Assembly: GCA_027322375.1 (NCBI GenBank)
Contig: DAHVRS010000098.1
Coordinates: 1-5,076, forward strand
Direction of reading: 5' to 3'
Source of the DNA: Brachybacterium sp.
GTDB taxonomy: Bacteria; Actinomycetota; Actinomycetes; Actinomycetales; Dermabacteraceae
DNA: 5,076 bases
Shown: one piece after another, positions 1 to 5,076 of the stretch
Layout of the letters: every line of letters begins with the position of its first letter
Numbering within the stretch: the stretch's first letter is position 1
The notes under the pieces: generated by a model
Seen by the model: the letters and a program-made list of their open reading frames with translations, nothing else
Database searches by the model: none
Told to the model about the DNA's origin: nothing
Program-made: the position numbers and the translations under genes

Positions 1-436
1 AGGTGGTGGTCAGCGCCGTGGCGAGGCAGATCAGGGCTGCCACATCTCGCAGTGCGTCGAACACGCCGAGGTCCGCGAAGCGCTCGGGCAGTGCGAAGCC
101 GTTCAGCGGGATCTCGTCGTGCTCGGCGTTGGGGGTGGTGCCGGAGCGGGCGTAGGAGACGGTGCGGGCGAGCGGCGCGGTGCGGGCCTCGTCGCTCTCG
201 TCCTCGTCAGCGTCCACCACCGGGATCGCACCGGTCGCAGGGTCGGGCTCGGTGTCCGCCTCGTCCTCGGCGGGAGGCAGGACCGGGGCGGCGCCGCGAC
301 GGGCGAGCAGCCCGGTCGCGTAGGCGTCGAACTCGGCACGGCCCGGGAGACGCTCGGTGGGCTGGGCATGAGGGTCGCCGACGGCGAAGATCCAGTCGGC
401 GTCCTGGGTCTCGTCGTCGTGCGGCTCCGTGACCAT
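1..436 (-). CDS. Hypothetical protein with long acidic N-terminal region leading to a membrane segment (partial, 3' end outside window)
   Basis: The frame is open from an ATG at 436 to the window edge, giving the first 145 residues with no stop. The start is supported by AGGAG at 446-450, nine bases upstream of the ATG. Residues 1 to about 110 look disordered and cytosolic: they are rich in Asp, Glu, Ala and Pro, with acidic runs such as DDETQDAD near the N-terminus and DADEDESDE near residue 79. From about residue 112 the sequence becomes ordered (a LNGFALPERFADLGVFDALRD segment of about 20 residues) and then hydrophobic (VAALICLATALTTT), which looks like the start of a first transmembrane helix. 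This suggests a membrane protein with an acidic cytoplasmic tail. I do not recognise the family and propose no function. It is codirectional with the operon upstream but separated by 115 bp with its own possible promoter, so it may be a separate unit. It is high confidence as a gene and unknown as a product. Confidence 0.75.
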   Translation of the reverse strand, partial: MVTEPHDDETQDADWIFAVGDPHAQPTERLPGRAEFDAYATGLLARRGAAPVLPPAEDEADTEPDPATGAIPVVDADEDESDEARTAPLARTVSYARSGTTPNAEHDEIPLNGFALPERFADLGVFDALRDVAALICLATALTTT

Positions 437-445
437 CGACCTTCT

Positions 446-450
446 CTCCT
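446..450 (-). promoter_or_regulatory. Ribosome binding site of the partial acidic membrane protein gene
   Basis: On the minus strand this reads AGGAG, followed by nine bases and then the ATG at 436. It matches the anti-Shine-Dalgarno sequence well and decides the start of the leftmost gene, where competing antisense and out-of-frame starts exist. Confidence 0.6.
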
Positions 451-480
451 GACGTGTTCTGCCCGAGGGCTCGAGTGGCA

Positions 481-486
481 ATCTTA
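481..486 (-). promoter_or_regulatory. Candidate -10 box for the leftmost gene
   Basis: The minus strand reads TAAGAT, four of six matches to TATAAT including the key first TA and last T, in otherwise very GC-rich sequence. Transcription would begin near 474, giving a leader of about 38 bases that contains the Shine-Dalgarno at 446-450. No convincing -35 box lies 16 to 18 bp upstream (the sequence there is GGCGAG-like), so this is a weak call. It would let the leftmost gene be expressed separately from the operon ending at 552. Confidence 0.35.
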
Positions 487-551
487 GGGAGCAGCGGGGC
501 CGCCTCGCCGTCGGCGCGCCGTCGCGACGTGGTCACACCCCGGCAACGACC

Positions 552-1217
552 TCACAGGTGCAGGCGCTGTGCCAGCTCATGACGCATCGCGCCACCGCTC
601 ACCGTGAGCAGGAGCACCACGGCCACGGCGCTCAGTGCGCCGCAGATCGCCGAGGGGATCCAGGTGCCCACCCAGCCCAGCGCGAGGAACAGCAGCGGGG
701 TCAGTCCCAGCAGGACCACGAGGCCGGTGTAGACGATGTGGTCCGCGGTCTCCATGCGGATCAGCCGCACGGTGAGCAGCAGGCCGACGATCGAGGCGAA
801 GCAGACGATCGGCACCACATAGGTCAGCGACCAACCGGAGAAGTCGGTGAGGTAGTCCCAGTAGACGCTCACCGCCCCCGCCGCGACCACGAGGTACACC
901 ACCGCCTTCGCGATATTGCGGCGCTTGCTGATCGCCATGACCACCACGAGCCAGGTGGTGACGATCCCGAGCCAGGTGGAACGCAGCGCGCCGAGCCCCT
1001 TCGCCTCGGGCTGGAACAGCAGCTGGGCGAGGAAGGACAGGACGATCACGGCGAGGGAGGCGAGGGCGAGCACGCGCAGCACGCGGCGCCGCGAGAAGCG
1101 CAGCGGCACGACGGGCCAGGGCCCTGCCGCTCCCCCACCGGAGAGCGCCGCTGCGCACAGCGGGCAACGGGTCCAGTCCCCCTCGACCTGCACAGCGCAC
1201 TCGGGACAGGTGCTCAT
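552..1217 (-). CDS. DUF6320-like membrane protein: N-terminal zinc ribbon plus six transmembrane helices
   Basis: The protein has 221 residues. The N-terminus carries two short CxxC knuckles, C4-P-E-C7 and C18-P-L-C21, the spacing of a minimal zinc ribbon that probably binds one Zn(II). A short Gly/Pro linker and a basic FSRRR stretch (41-45) follow. Then come about six hydrophobic helices, near residues 46-68, 81-97, 102-120, 131-153, 160-180 and 186-206, and a short charged tail. The layout and length match what I recall of DUF6320 proteins, which have no known activity. The ATG overlaps the stop of the upstream acyltransferase gene in an ATGA, and AGGAGGT at 1224-1230 sits seven bases before it, the best Shine-Dalgarno in the operon. 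By position it is the last gene of the operon and a likely membrane partner or anchor for the acyltransferase/hydrolase pair; that role is inference. A generic zinc-ribbon membrane protein is the alternative. Confidence 0.85.
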   Translation of the reverse strand: MSTCPECAVQVEGDWTRCPLCAAALSGGGAAGPWPVVPLRFSRRRVLRVLALASLAVIVLSFLAQLLFQPEAKGLGALRSTWLGIVTTWLVVVMAISKRRNIAKAVVYLVVAAGAVSVYWDYLTDFSGWSLTYVVPIVCFASIVGLLLTVRLIRMETADHIVYTGLVVLLGLTPLLFLALGWVGTWIPSAICGALSAVAVVLLLTVSGGAMRHELAQRLHL

Positions 1218-2638
1218 CGCTCGACCTCCTCATCCTCAGTCTCCGCGAGCTCCGCTTCTGTGGTGCGCGGGGCGGCGACGGTGACGTCGACGCCGCGCGC
1301 GGTGAGCAGGCGCGCGAACTCGCGGACGTGGTCGGTCTCCACGAATGGGGAGGTGAAGGTGACGGTGAGGTGCTCGCCGTGGGAGATCGCGCAGAACTGG
1401 GGTCGAGCGGCGGAGACGTGGAACTGCAGGCGCCGCACCTGGGAGTCGGCGGGCTCGGGAAGCACCACGCGGCCCAGGTTCGAGACGGCGACGGTGAGGT
1501 GGCGGTTGTTGCCGCGGTTCACGAGCCCCAGGATCACGTCCTTCAGCGGCCGCGGGACAATGCGCGCGAACGGGGAGCGCTCCACCCGCTGCAGGCCGCG
1601 CAGCCGCTGGGCGAGCGCGGCGGGGGCGGCCTCCGCGTCGAAGGCCTGCTGCAGGGAGCGGGCGATCTCCTCCGGCTGATCGAGCGTCTCGTCGTCCCCG
1701 AAGGTGTGCTCGACCGAGGTGGTCGCGAAGAAGTTCCGCGCCGAGGTGGAGGGGAAGAACTGGCGCAGGTTCACGGGCACGGAGGCGACCAGGCGGGAGC
1801 GGTCCGCAGCGCCGCCGGCCGCGCGGCGCACCGATTCGAGGAAGAGGGCGGTGAGGTACATGGTCAGCGCCACCCGTTCGGTGCGGGCGAGGGCGAGGAC
1901 CTGGGCCGTCGGCATCGTGAGCTCGAGGACGCGGGTGCGATGGTCGGGGGTGCGGGTGCCGCGCACCCGGTGGACCCGGCCGCGGCGGCGCGTTGCGGGC
2001 GGCGGCGCGGGTGCCGCGCCGGCCGGTCCGTCGGCCGTCGGCCCGGCGCCGGCGACGGTGAGCGCCGCAGGCGCGGCGTCGCGCGTGAACTCCCGGGCGT
2101 GGGCGGGGTCCTCGGCAGGGCGGCGTCGGCGCCGGAAGTAGTGGGCGAAGGAATCTGTGGTGAGGGTGTGCAGCGGCGGGGCGGGCCGGGGGCCGCGCGG
2201 GGCGGGGTGCGCGGGGGCGCTCGCGCGGCGTCGGGCGTAGGCGGCGAGCAGCTCGGTGAGGAACCACAGCGCGCCGGTCCCGTCGGAGAGGGCGTGGAAG
2301 ACCTCGAGGCTGATCCGCTTCTCGTGGTGCAGCACGCGGAACAGCAGGGTGCGGTGGTCTACCTGGTAGAGCGGGGAGCAGCTCGGCTCGGTCTCCGGGG
2401 CGACGCGCGGGATGAGGTCGCTGTCCTGGAGGTAGTACCAGAACACGCCGCGGCGCAGCACCGCGTGGTAGAGCGGGAAGCGGTCGTAGACCTCCTCGAG
2501 CGCGGCCTGCAGAAGGCCCGCGTCCACCTCCTCGTCCATCTCCGCGCCCAAGCGGAACACCTTGGGGTCCACGTCGGTGCGGGCGGCGAGGAAGATGTTC
2601 GAGGCGTTGTCCAGCCGCACCCAGTTCCGGCGGCTCAC
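1214..2638 (-). CDS. Alcohol-acetyltransferase/condensation-like CoA-dependent acyltransferase
   Basis: A 474-residue protein of the chloramphenicol-acetyltransferase fold group that includes alcohol acetyltransferases, PapA-type enzymes and NRPS condensation domains. The N-terminal signature WVRLDNASNIF (6-16) is typical of bacterial alcohol-acetyltransferase-like proteins. The catalytic HxxxDG motif is FHALSDGTG, with H115 as the expected general base, then D119 and G120. Further family landmarks are VPVNLRQFFPS (287-297) followed by RNFF, and SNLG (386-389) in the place of the structural DFGWG-like motif. Between the two halves, residues about 138-235 are an Ala/Pro/Arg-rich low-complexity stretch, probably a disordered linker. 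The GTG start at 2638 overlaps the hydrolase stop as GTGA; no strong Shine-Dalgarno precedes it, which fits coupled reinitiation. The expected reaction is transfer of an acyl group from a CoA or carrier thioester to an alcohol or amine. The acceptor is unknown, and no signal peptide is visible, so it is likely cytosolic. Confidence 0.85.
   Translation of the reverse strand: MSRRNWVRLDNASNIFLAARTDVDPKVFRLGAEMDEEVDAGLLQAALEEVYDRFPLYHAVLRRGVFWYYLQDSDLIPRVAPETEPSCSPLYQVDHRTLLFRVLHHEKRISLEVFHALSDGTGALWFLTELLAAYARRRASAPAHPAPRGPRPAPPLHTLTTDSFAHYFRRRRRPAEDPAHAREFTRDAAPAALTVAGAGPTADGPAGAAPAPPPATRRRGRVHRVRGTRTPDHRTRVLELTMPTAQVLALARTERVALTMYLTALFLESVRRAAGGAADRSRLVASVPVNLRQFFPSTSARNFFATTSVEHTFGDDETLDQPEEIARSLQQAFDAEAAPAALAQRLRGLQRVERSPFARIVPRPLKDVILGLVNRGNNRHLTVAVSNLGRVVLPEPADSQVRRLQFHVSAARPQFCAISHGEHLTVTFTSPFVETDHVREFARLLTARGVDVTVAAPRTTEAELAETEDEEVER
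1224..1230 (-). promoter_or_regulatory. Strong ribosome binding site of the zinc-ribbon membrane protein gene
   Basis: The minus strand reads AGGAGGT, six bases before the ATG of the last operon gene and located within the 3' end of the acyltransferase coding sequence. It is a near-perfect Shine-Dalgarno. Together with the ATGA overlap it allows both coupling and independent initiation, so this protein may be made at a higher level than its upstream neighbour. Confidence 0.65.
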
Positions 2639-3573
2639 TGCGTGAGGTCCCCGTCGAGGAACTGGTCGATCACCGCGATCGCGTCGCGGTGGGGGCGGGC
2701 GAAGCGGGGCAGGGTGAGGAAGCCGTGCAGGGCCCGTTCGATGCGGCGCACGTGCACGGTGTTCCCGGCCTCCTCGAGGGCGCGGGCAAAGGCCTCTCCC
2801 TCATCGCAGAGCAGGTCGAGCTCGGCGCTGAGCAGCAGGGTCTCGGGCTGGCCGGTGAGGTCCTCCGCCATGAGCGGGGAGACCAGGCGGTGCTTGCGCT
2901 CGGCGGGGTCGGGGACATACATCTCGAGGTAGTCCTGGACCTCGCTGCTGGTGAGCCGATACGCCTCGCCGTGGCGGCGCACCGATTCGAAGGGCGAGGT
3001 GGCGGGGTCGTGGTCCCACTGCGTGACGGGATAGAGGAGGATCTGCCGGCTCGGGACGCGGTGGCCCTTCTCGCGCAGCAGCAGGGACACGGCCGCGGCG
3101 AGGTTGCCGCCCGCGGAATCACCCACCAGCACGATGTCGTCGGCATCCTCGACACCGGCGCGGGAGGGGTCATCGAGCAGGCGGTGCGCGGTGCCGTAGC
3201 AGTCCTCGAGCCCGGCCGGGAAGGGGTGCTCGGGCGCGAGGCGATAGTCGACGGAGGCGACGCGGCAGCCGGTGAGATCGGCGAGGTTCGCGCAGGCCGG
3301 GGTGTAGCTCTCGATGTCGCCGGTGACCCAGCCGCCGCCGTGGAAGAACAGCAGCAGCTCCTCGCGGCGGCGCTCGCGCGGGGTGAAGACGCGCACGGGG
3401 ACACGGTGGCCGTCGGCCGCGTCGCTGAAGGTGTCCCACATCGGGGTGCGATAGCGGGCCGCGGGCAGGGCCGCGAGCTGGCGCTGCAGGCGGCGCACCT
3501 TCTCGTAGTCCTCGCGCATGTCCGGCCGGGCGAGCGGCATGAGGCGCAGGGCGAGGCGCAGCAGGGGGTTCAT
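2635..3573 (-). CDS. Alpha/beta hydrolase of the hormone-sensitive-lipase family (esterase)
   Basis: The gene encodes 312 residues from the ATG at 3573, the usual length for bacterial HSL-family (alpha/beta hydrolase fold 3) esterases. The oxyanion-hole motif is HGGGW (78-82), DYRLAPEHPFPA spans 109-120, and the nucleophile elbow is GDSAGG (151-156) with S153. The acid is probably D253 in SAELDLLCDEG, and H283 in ALHGF completes the triad, so the enzyme should be active. It should cleave carboxylic esters of small or medium acyl chains. There is no signal peptide; the first 20 residues are a short amphipathic or hydrophobic cap. The frame stays open upstream to 3852, but that part is Arg/Pro-rich, overlaps the flavin-reductase gene and resembles no cap domain, so I chose 3573. 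This start overlaps the upstream stop as ATGA and has a weak GAGAG five bases before it. It pairs by position with the acyltransferase next to it. Confidence 0.9.
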   Translation of the reverse strand: MNPLLRLALRLMPLARPDMREDYEKVRRLQRQLAALPAARYRTPMWDTFSDAADGHRVPVRVFTPRERRREELLLFFHGGGWVTGDIESYTPACANLADLTGCRVASVDYRLAPEHPFPAGLEDCYGTAHRLLDDPSRAGVEDADDIVLVGDSAGGNLAAAVSLLLREKGHRVPSRQILLYPVTQWDHDPATSPFESVRRHGEAYRLTSSEVQDYLEMYVPDPAERKHRLVSPLMAEDLTGQPETLLLSAELDLLCDEGEAFARALEEAGNTVHVRRIERALHGFLTLPRFARPHRDAIAVIDQFLDGDLTQ

Positions 3574-4055
3574 CGCAGCTCTCGTTTCTCGCCGGCGAAG
3601 CGGAGCGCGGGTTCCGCGTCCACGCTCCCCTCCCCCATCTGGACGACCGGGCCGATGAGGAGGCGGTGGGTCGCGGCGTCGACCGCCTGCTCTATGCGGA
3701 GCGCGAAGTGGGCGAGGGCGCCCGGCAGGATCGCGTCGCCGTCGAGAGTGCGGGTGACCTCGAGCCCGGCGAGCATGCCGCGCAGCGGCGCGGCGGGGGT
3801 GCCGAAGCGATCGGCGAGATGCTGCTGGTCGGCGGCGAGCAGGCTCAGGCACAGGTGCCCGGCCTCCTCCGCGGCCTCGGCGGCGCGGGACATCCCGTAC
3901 AGGGCGACCAGCATCGTGGGCGGGTCGTAGGAGACGTCCAGATAGGAGTCGACGGTGACCAGCACGTCATGCTCCCCGCTGCGGGTGCTCATCACGGCGA
4001 GTCCCACGGCGAGCAGATCGCTCAGGCGGCGGTACTCGTCCTCGTCGACGCTCAC
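3570..4055 (-). CDS. Flavin-reductase-like (FMN-binding split barrel) protein
   Basis: Starting at the GTG at 4055 this is 161 residues, the usual size of short-chain flavin reductase domain proteins. The family pattern is visible in order: LLAVGLAVMSTR (14-25), VTVDSYLDVSYDPPTMLVAL (33-52, equivalent to the flavin-contacting N-S-F-x-S-V-S-x-D-P-P region), a helix, then LCLSLLAADQQHLADRF (68-84). Near the C-terminus come LLIGPVVQM (132-140) and LRFAGEKREL. Such proteins bind FMN or FAD and reduce it with NAD(P)H for a partner oxygenase, or act as flavin-dependent oxidoreductases; no oxygenase gene is in the window. The sequence is diverged (VDS instead of the usual NS in the key loop), so activity is uncertain. 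The start lies 5 bp after the YccF stop with no Shine-Dalgarno, and upstream in-frame sequence is Arg/His-rich shadow of the YccF gene. It shares the ATGA overlap with the hydrolase. Confidence 0.8.
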   Translation of the reverse strand: MSVDEDEYRRLSDLLAVGLAVMSTRSGEHDVLVTVDSYLDVSYDPPTMLVALYGMSRAAEAAEEAGHLCLSLLAADQQHLADRFGTPAAPLRGMLAGLEVTRTLDGDAILPGALAHFALRIEQAVDAATHRLLIGPVVQMGEGSVDAEPALRFAGEKRELR

Positions 4056-4060
4056 CGGGA

Positions 4061-4480
4061 TCAGCGGGCGCTGGGCAGCATGCGGGCCCGGGCCGAGTCC
4101 GAGTCCACGACCTGCTTGCCGAAGGGGAAGCAGGTGACGGGGATGAGCTTGAGGTTCGCCCAGGCCAGCGGGATGCCGATGATCGTCACGGCCTGCGCGA
4201 TGGCGGTGACGACGTGGCCGAGGGCCAGCCACCAGCCGGCCACCAGGAACCACAGCACGTTCCCGATTCCGCTCGCCACTCCCGCGCGGCCGGTGTCCAC
4301 GACCTCCCGGCCGAAGGGCCAGATCACGAAGCCGGCGATGCGGAAGGACGCCACGCCCATCGGGATCGTCACCACGAGGAGGCAGGCGAGGATGCCGGCG
4401 ACCACATAGGCGAGGAACAGCGACCAGCCGGCGGTCACGAGCCAGATGATGTTCAAGGCCACAGAGAGCAGGGTGCGCAT
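4061..4480 (-). CDS. yccF: YccF domain-containing inner membrane protein
   Basis: A 139-residue membrane protein made of two tandem copies of the YccF unit, about residues 5-61 and 70-126. Each copy has a Trp-rich helix with a GW turn ([20 protein letters not shown]), an IP kink ([21 protein letters not shown]), and ends in a PFG signature: WPFGREVVD in copy one and FPFGKQVVD in copy two. Length and duplication fit the YccF family (formerly DUF307), whose molecular function is not established. Four membrane segments are likely, near 5-28, 30-53, 73-95 and 97-117. The ATG at 4480 is the operon's first start. It follows a candidate TACAGT -10 box by six bases, which suggests a leaderless message rather than a Shine-Dalgarno start. 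The last 15 residues after the second PFG unit are polar and family-unspecific. Confidence 0.92.
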   Translation of the reverse strand: MRTLLSVALNIIWLVTAGWSLFLAYVVAGILACLLVVTIPMGVASFRIAGFVIWPFGREVVDTGRAGVASGIGNVLWFLVAGWWLALGHVVTAIAQAVTIIGIPLAWANLKLIPVTCFPFGKQVVDSDSARARMLPSAR

Positions 4481-4486
4481 GCCCCC

Positions 4487-4492
4487 ACTGTA
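4487..4492 (-). promoter_or_regulatory. Candidate -10 box of the five-gene operon (leaderless start)
   Basis: The minus strand reads TACAGT, fitting the actinobacterial TANNNT pattern, and ends six bases before the ATG of the YccF gene at 4480. The A of that ATG is therefore the expected transcription start. The corresponding -35 position (4510-4515) reads TGTCCC, poor as a -35 box but part of the inverted repeat at 4510-4527. Confidence 0.5.
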
Positions 4493-4509
4493 GGGAGGCG
4501 GGCCCGGAA

Positions 4510-4527
4510 GGGACAGGGGGCTGTCCC
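4510..4527. promoter_or_regulatory. Inverted repeat in the divergent argS/operon region, candidate operator
   Basis: GGGACAG (4510-4516) and CTGTCCC (4521-4527) are perfect 7-bp inverted arms around GGGG. The element covers the -35 region of the minus-strand operon promoter and ends 54 bp upstream of the candidate argS -10. No gene ends here and no T-run follows, so a terminator role is unlikely. The position suits a dimeric regulator controlling the operon. A chance GC-rich hairpin is the alternative. Confidence 0.4.
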
Positions 4528-4580
4528 CCGCAGGACGAGGCTCACGCGATATCCGGGCGCAGGCTGGCGGCCCCGCGCAC

Positions 4581-4586
4581 TACCCT
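4581..4586 (+). promoter_or_regulatory. Candidate -10 box of argS (leaderless start)
   Basis: TACCCT fits TANNNT and ends seven bases before the argS ATG at 4594, so transcription would start at the A of the start codon. No Shine-Dalgarno lies between the box and the ATG, which supports leaderless translation. A recognisable -35 box was not found 16 to 18 bp upstream. Confidence 0.5.
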
Positions 4587-4593
4587 GGGCACC

Positions 4594-5076
4594 ATGCCTG
4601 CTCCCGAGATCGCGCTGACCCAGCGCTTCCAGACCGCCTTCGCCGCCGCCTTCGGGCCCGAGTACGCCGACGCGGACCCGATCATCCGCCCCTCGCAGTT
4701 CGCGGACTTCCAGTGCAACGCCGCGATGGGGTTGGCCAAGCGACTGGGCAGGAAGCCGCGCGACATCGCCGCGGAGATCCTCGCGGCGGTCGACCTCTCC
4801 GACATCGCCGAGACCCCCGAGATCGCCGGGCCCGGCTTCCTGAACATCCGCCTGCGCACCGACTGGGTCGCCGCGCAGGTGGCGGAGCTCGCGGCGCCGT
4901 CGGCCGCCCTGGGCGTGCCCGCCCCCGAGCGGGCCGAGACGGTGGTGCTGGACTACTCCGCGCCGAACGTGGCCAAGGAGATGCACGTCGGACACTTGCG
5001 CACCACCGTGGTCGGCGACGCGCTCGCCCGCATCCTGGAGTTCCTCGGCCACCACGTCATCCGGCAGAACCACATC
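4594..5076 (+). CDS. argS: Arginyl-tRNA synthetase, N-terminal part (3' end outside window)
   Basis: The first 161 residues of a class I aminoacyl-tRNA synthetase that charges tRNA-Arg with arginine in the cytoplasm, essential for translation. Residues 1 to about 90 form the N-terminal arginyl-tRNA-synthetase-specific (Add-1) domain that contacts the tRNA elbow, with [20 protein letters not shown] (37-56) and [12 protein letters not shown] (76-87) as clear family signatures. The catalytic domain begins at [20 protein letters not shown], with HVGH (131-134) as the HIGH ATP-binding motif. The window stops at IRQNHI, where the conserved GDWGTQFG segment would follow. The ATG at 4594 is the only sensible start and is preceded by a TACCCT box rather than a Shine-Dalgarno. 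The gene is divergent from the minus-strand operon and belongs to core metabolism. Confidence 0.97.
   Translation, partial: MPAPEIALTQRFQTAFAAAFGPEYADADPIIRPSQFADFQCNAAMGLAKRLGRKPRDIAAEILAAVDLSDIAETPEIAGPGFLNIRLRTDWVAAQVAELAAPSAALGVPAPERAETVVLDYSAPNVAKEMHVGHLRTTVVGDALARILEFLGHHVIRQNHI

Larger units (their letters stand above)
437..551. other. Intergenic region with two overlapping 10-bp palindromes
   Basis: This 115-bp gap lies between the stop of the DUF6320-like gene and the start of the leftmost gene. It contains CGGCGCGCCG at 512-521 and CGTCGCGACG at 520-529, each a perfect 10-bp palindrome, sharing two bases. No run of T follows on the minus strand, so they do not make a standard intrinsic terminator for the operon. 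They may be a protein-binding site or simply GC-rich chance. Nothing else was seen apart from the -10 box and the Shine-Dalgarno reported separately. Confidence 0.3.

Noticed and set aside
207..536. Minus-strand frame of 109 codons starting at 536, overlapping the leftmost gene in another frame
   Set aside because: It gives an Arg/Pro-rich product without motifs; the frame starting at 436 has a proper Shine-Dalgarno, balanced composition and runs uninterrupted to the window edge.
558..1679. Long + strand open frame (373 codons) opposite the zinc-ribbon protein and acyltransferase genes
   Set aside because: Its product is His/Gln/Arg-rich low-complexity with no domain, and both genes opposite have clear family motifs. 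It is an antisense shadow of GC-biased third codon positions.
1328..2932. Very long + strand open frame (534 codons) opposite the acyltransferase and hydrolase
   Set aside because: The product is Gly/Glu/Val/Arg-rich repeat-like sequence without motifs, it crosses the boundary of two well-supported genes, and its length follows from high GC removing stop codons.
1823..2990. 17-bp identical sequence GCGGCGCACCGATTCGA at 1823-1839 and 2974-2990
   Set aside because: Both copies encode ESVRR in the two different enzymes with the same common codons. I see no flanking repeat, so I treat it as coincidence rather than an attachment site or recombination scar.
3574..3852. Upstream extension of the hydrolase reading frame (93 more codons)
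   Set aside because: The extra sequence is Arg/Pro-rich, lies inside the flavin-reductase gene, and has no cap-domain similarity. The ATG at 3573 gives the normal family length and an ATGA overlap.
2689..3930. Long + strand open frame (413 codons) opposite the hydrolase and flavin-reductase-like genes
   Set aside because: Same composition artefact; the minus strand here encodes intact HGGGW, GDSAGG and DYRLAPEHPFPA motifs.
4056..4253. Upstream extension of the flavin-reductase reading frame into the YccF gene
   Set aside because: The translated stretch is Arg/His/Gly-rich shadow of YccF codons and resembles no N-terminal domain. The GTG at 4055 matches the normal start of the domain.
4453..5073. 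Minus-strand open frames opposite the argS start
   Set aside because: argS is unmistakable on the + strand through its N-terminal domain and HVGH motif; the opposite frames are compositional shadows.

Overview
The window is about 5.1 kb of uniformly GC-rich bacterial DNA. It is most likely from a high-GC actinobacterium, and a Brachybacterium/Dermabacteraceae-like Micrococcales member is my best guess. The reasons are the strong G/C bias at third codon positions, the long antisense open frames this creates, the 4-bp ATGA/GTGA gene overlaps, and TANNNT -10 boxes placed directly in front of ATG starts, as in leaderless actinobacterial genes. The genus is inferred from overall feel, not from a marker gene. 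I see no mobile element, CRISPR array, tRNA or rRNA.

Layout, right to left. At the right edge, argS (arginyl-tRNA synthetase) starts at 4594 on the + strand and runs out of the window just after its HIGH-type motif. A 113-bp divergent intergenic region (4481-4593) separates it from a five-gene minus-strand operon. That region holds a candidate leaderless -10 box on each side and a perfect 7-bp inverted repeat (4510-4527). The operon order is: a YccF-type small membrane protein (4480-4061), a flavin-reductase-like split-barrel protein (4055-3570), a hormone-sensitive-lipase-type alpha/beta hydrolase (3573-2635), an alcohol-acetyltransferase/condensation-fold acyltransferase (2638-1214), and a six-helix membrane protein with an N-terminal double-CxxC zinc ribbon, DUF6320-like (1217-552). 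The last three junctions are 4-bp stop/start overlaps and the first gap is 5 bp, so the five genes are almost certainly co-transcribed and translationally coupled. After a 115-bp gap with its own candidate -10 box and a good Shine-Dalgarno sequence, a sixth minus-strand gene starts at 436. It encodes a protein with a long acidic N-terminal region leading into a probable membrane segment and runs off the left edge.

How the genes may work together: the core is an acyl-ester-forming enzyme (acyltransferase) paired with an acyl-ester-cleaving enzyme (HSL-family esterase). They are flanked by small membrane proteins and a flavin-binding-fold protein. I recall acyltransferase, DUF6320 protein and alpha/beta hydrolase also being neighbours in Firmicutes, which would make this a conserved but functionally undescribed module. 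A role in making or remodelling an envelope-associated ester is inference. The substrate cannot be read from the sequence.
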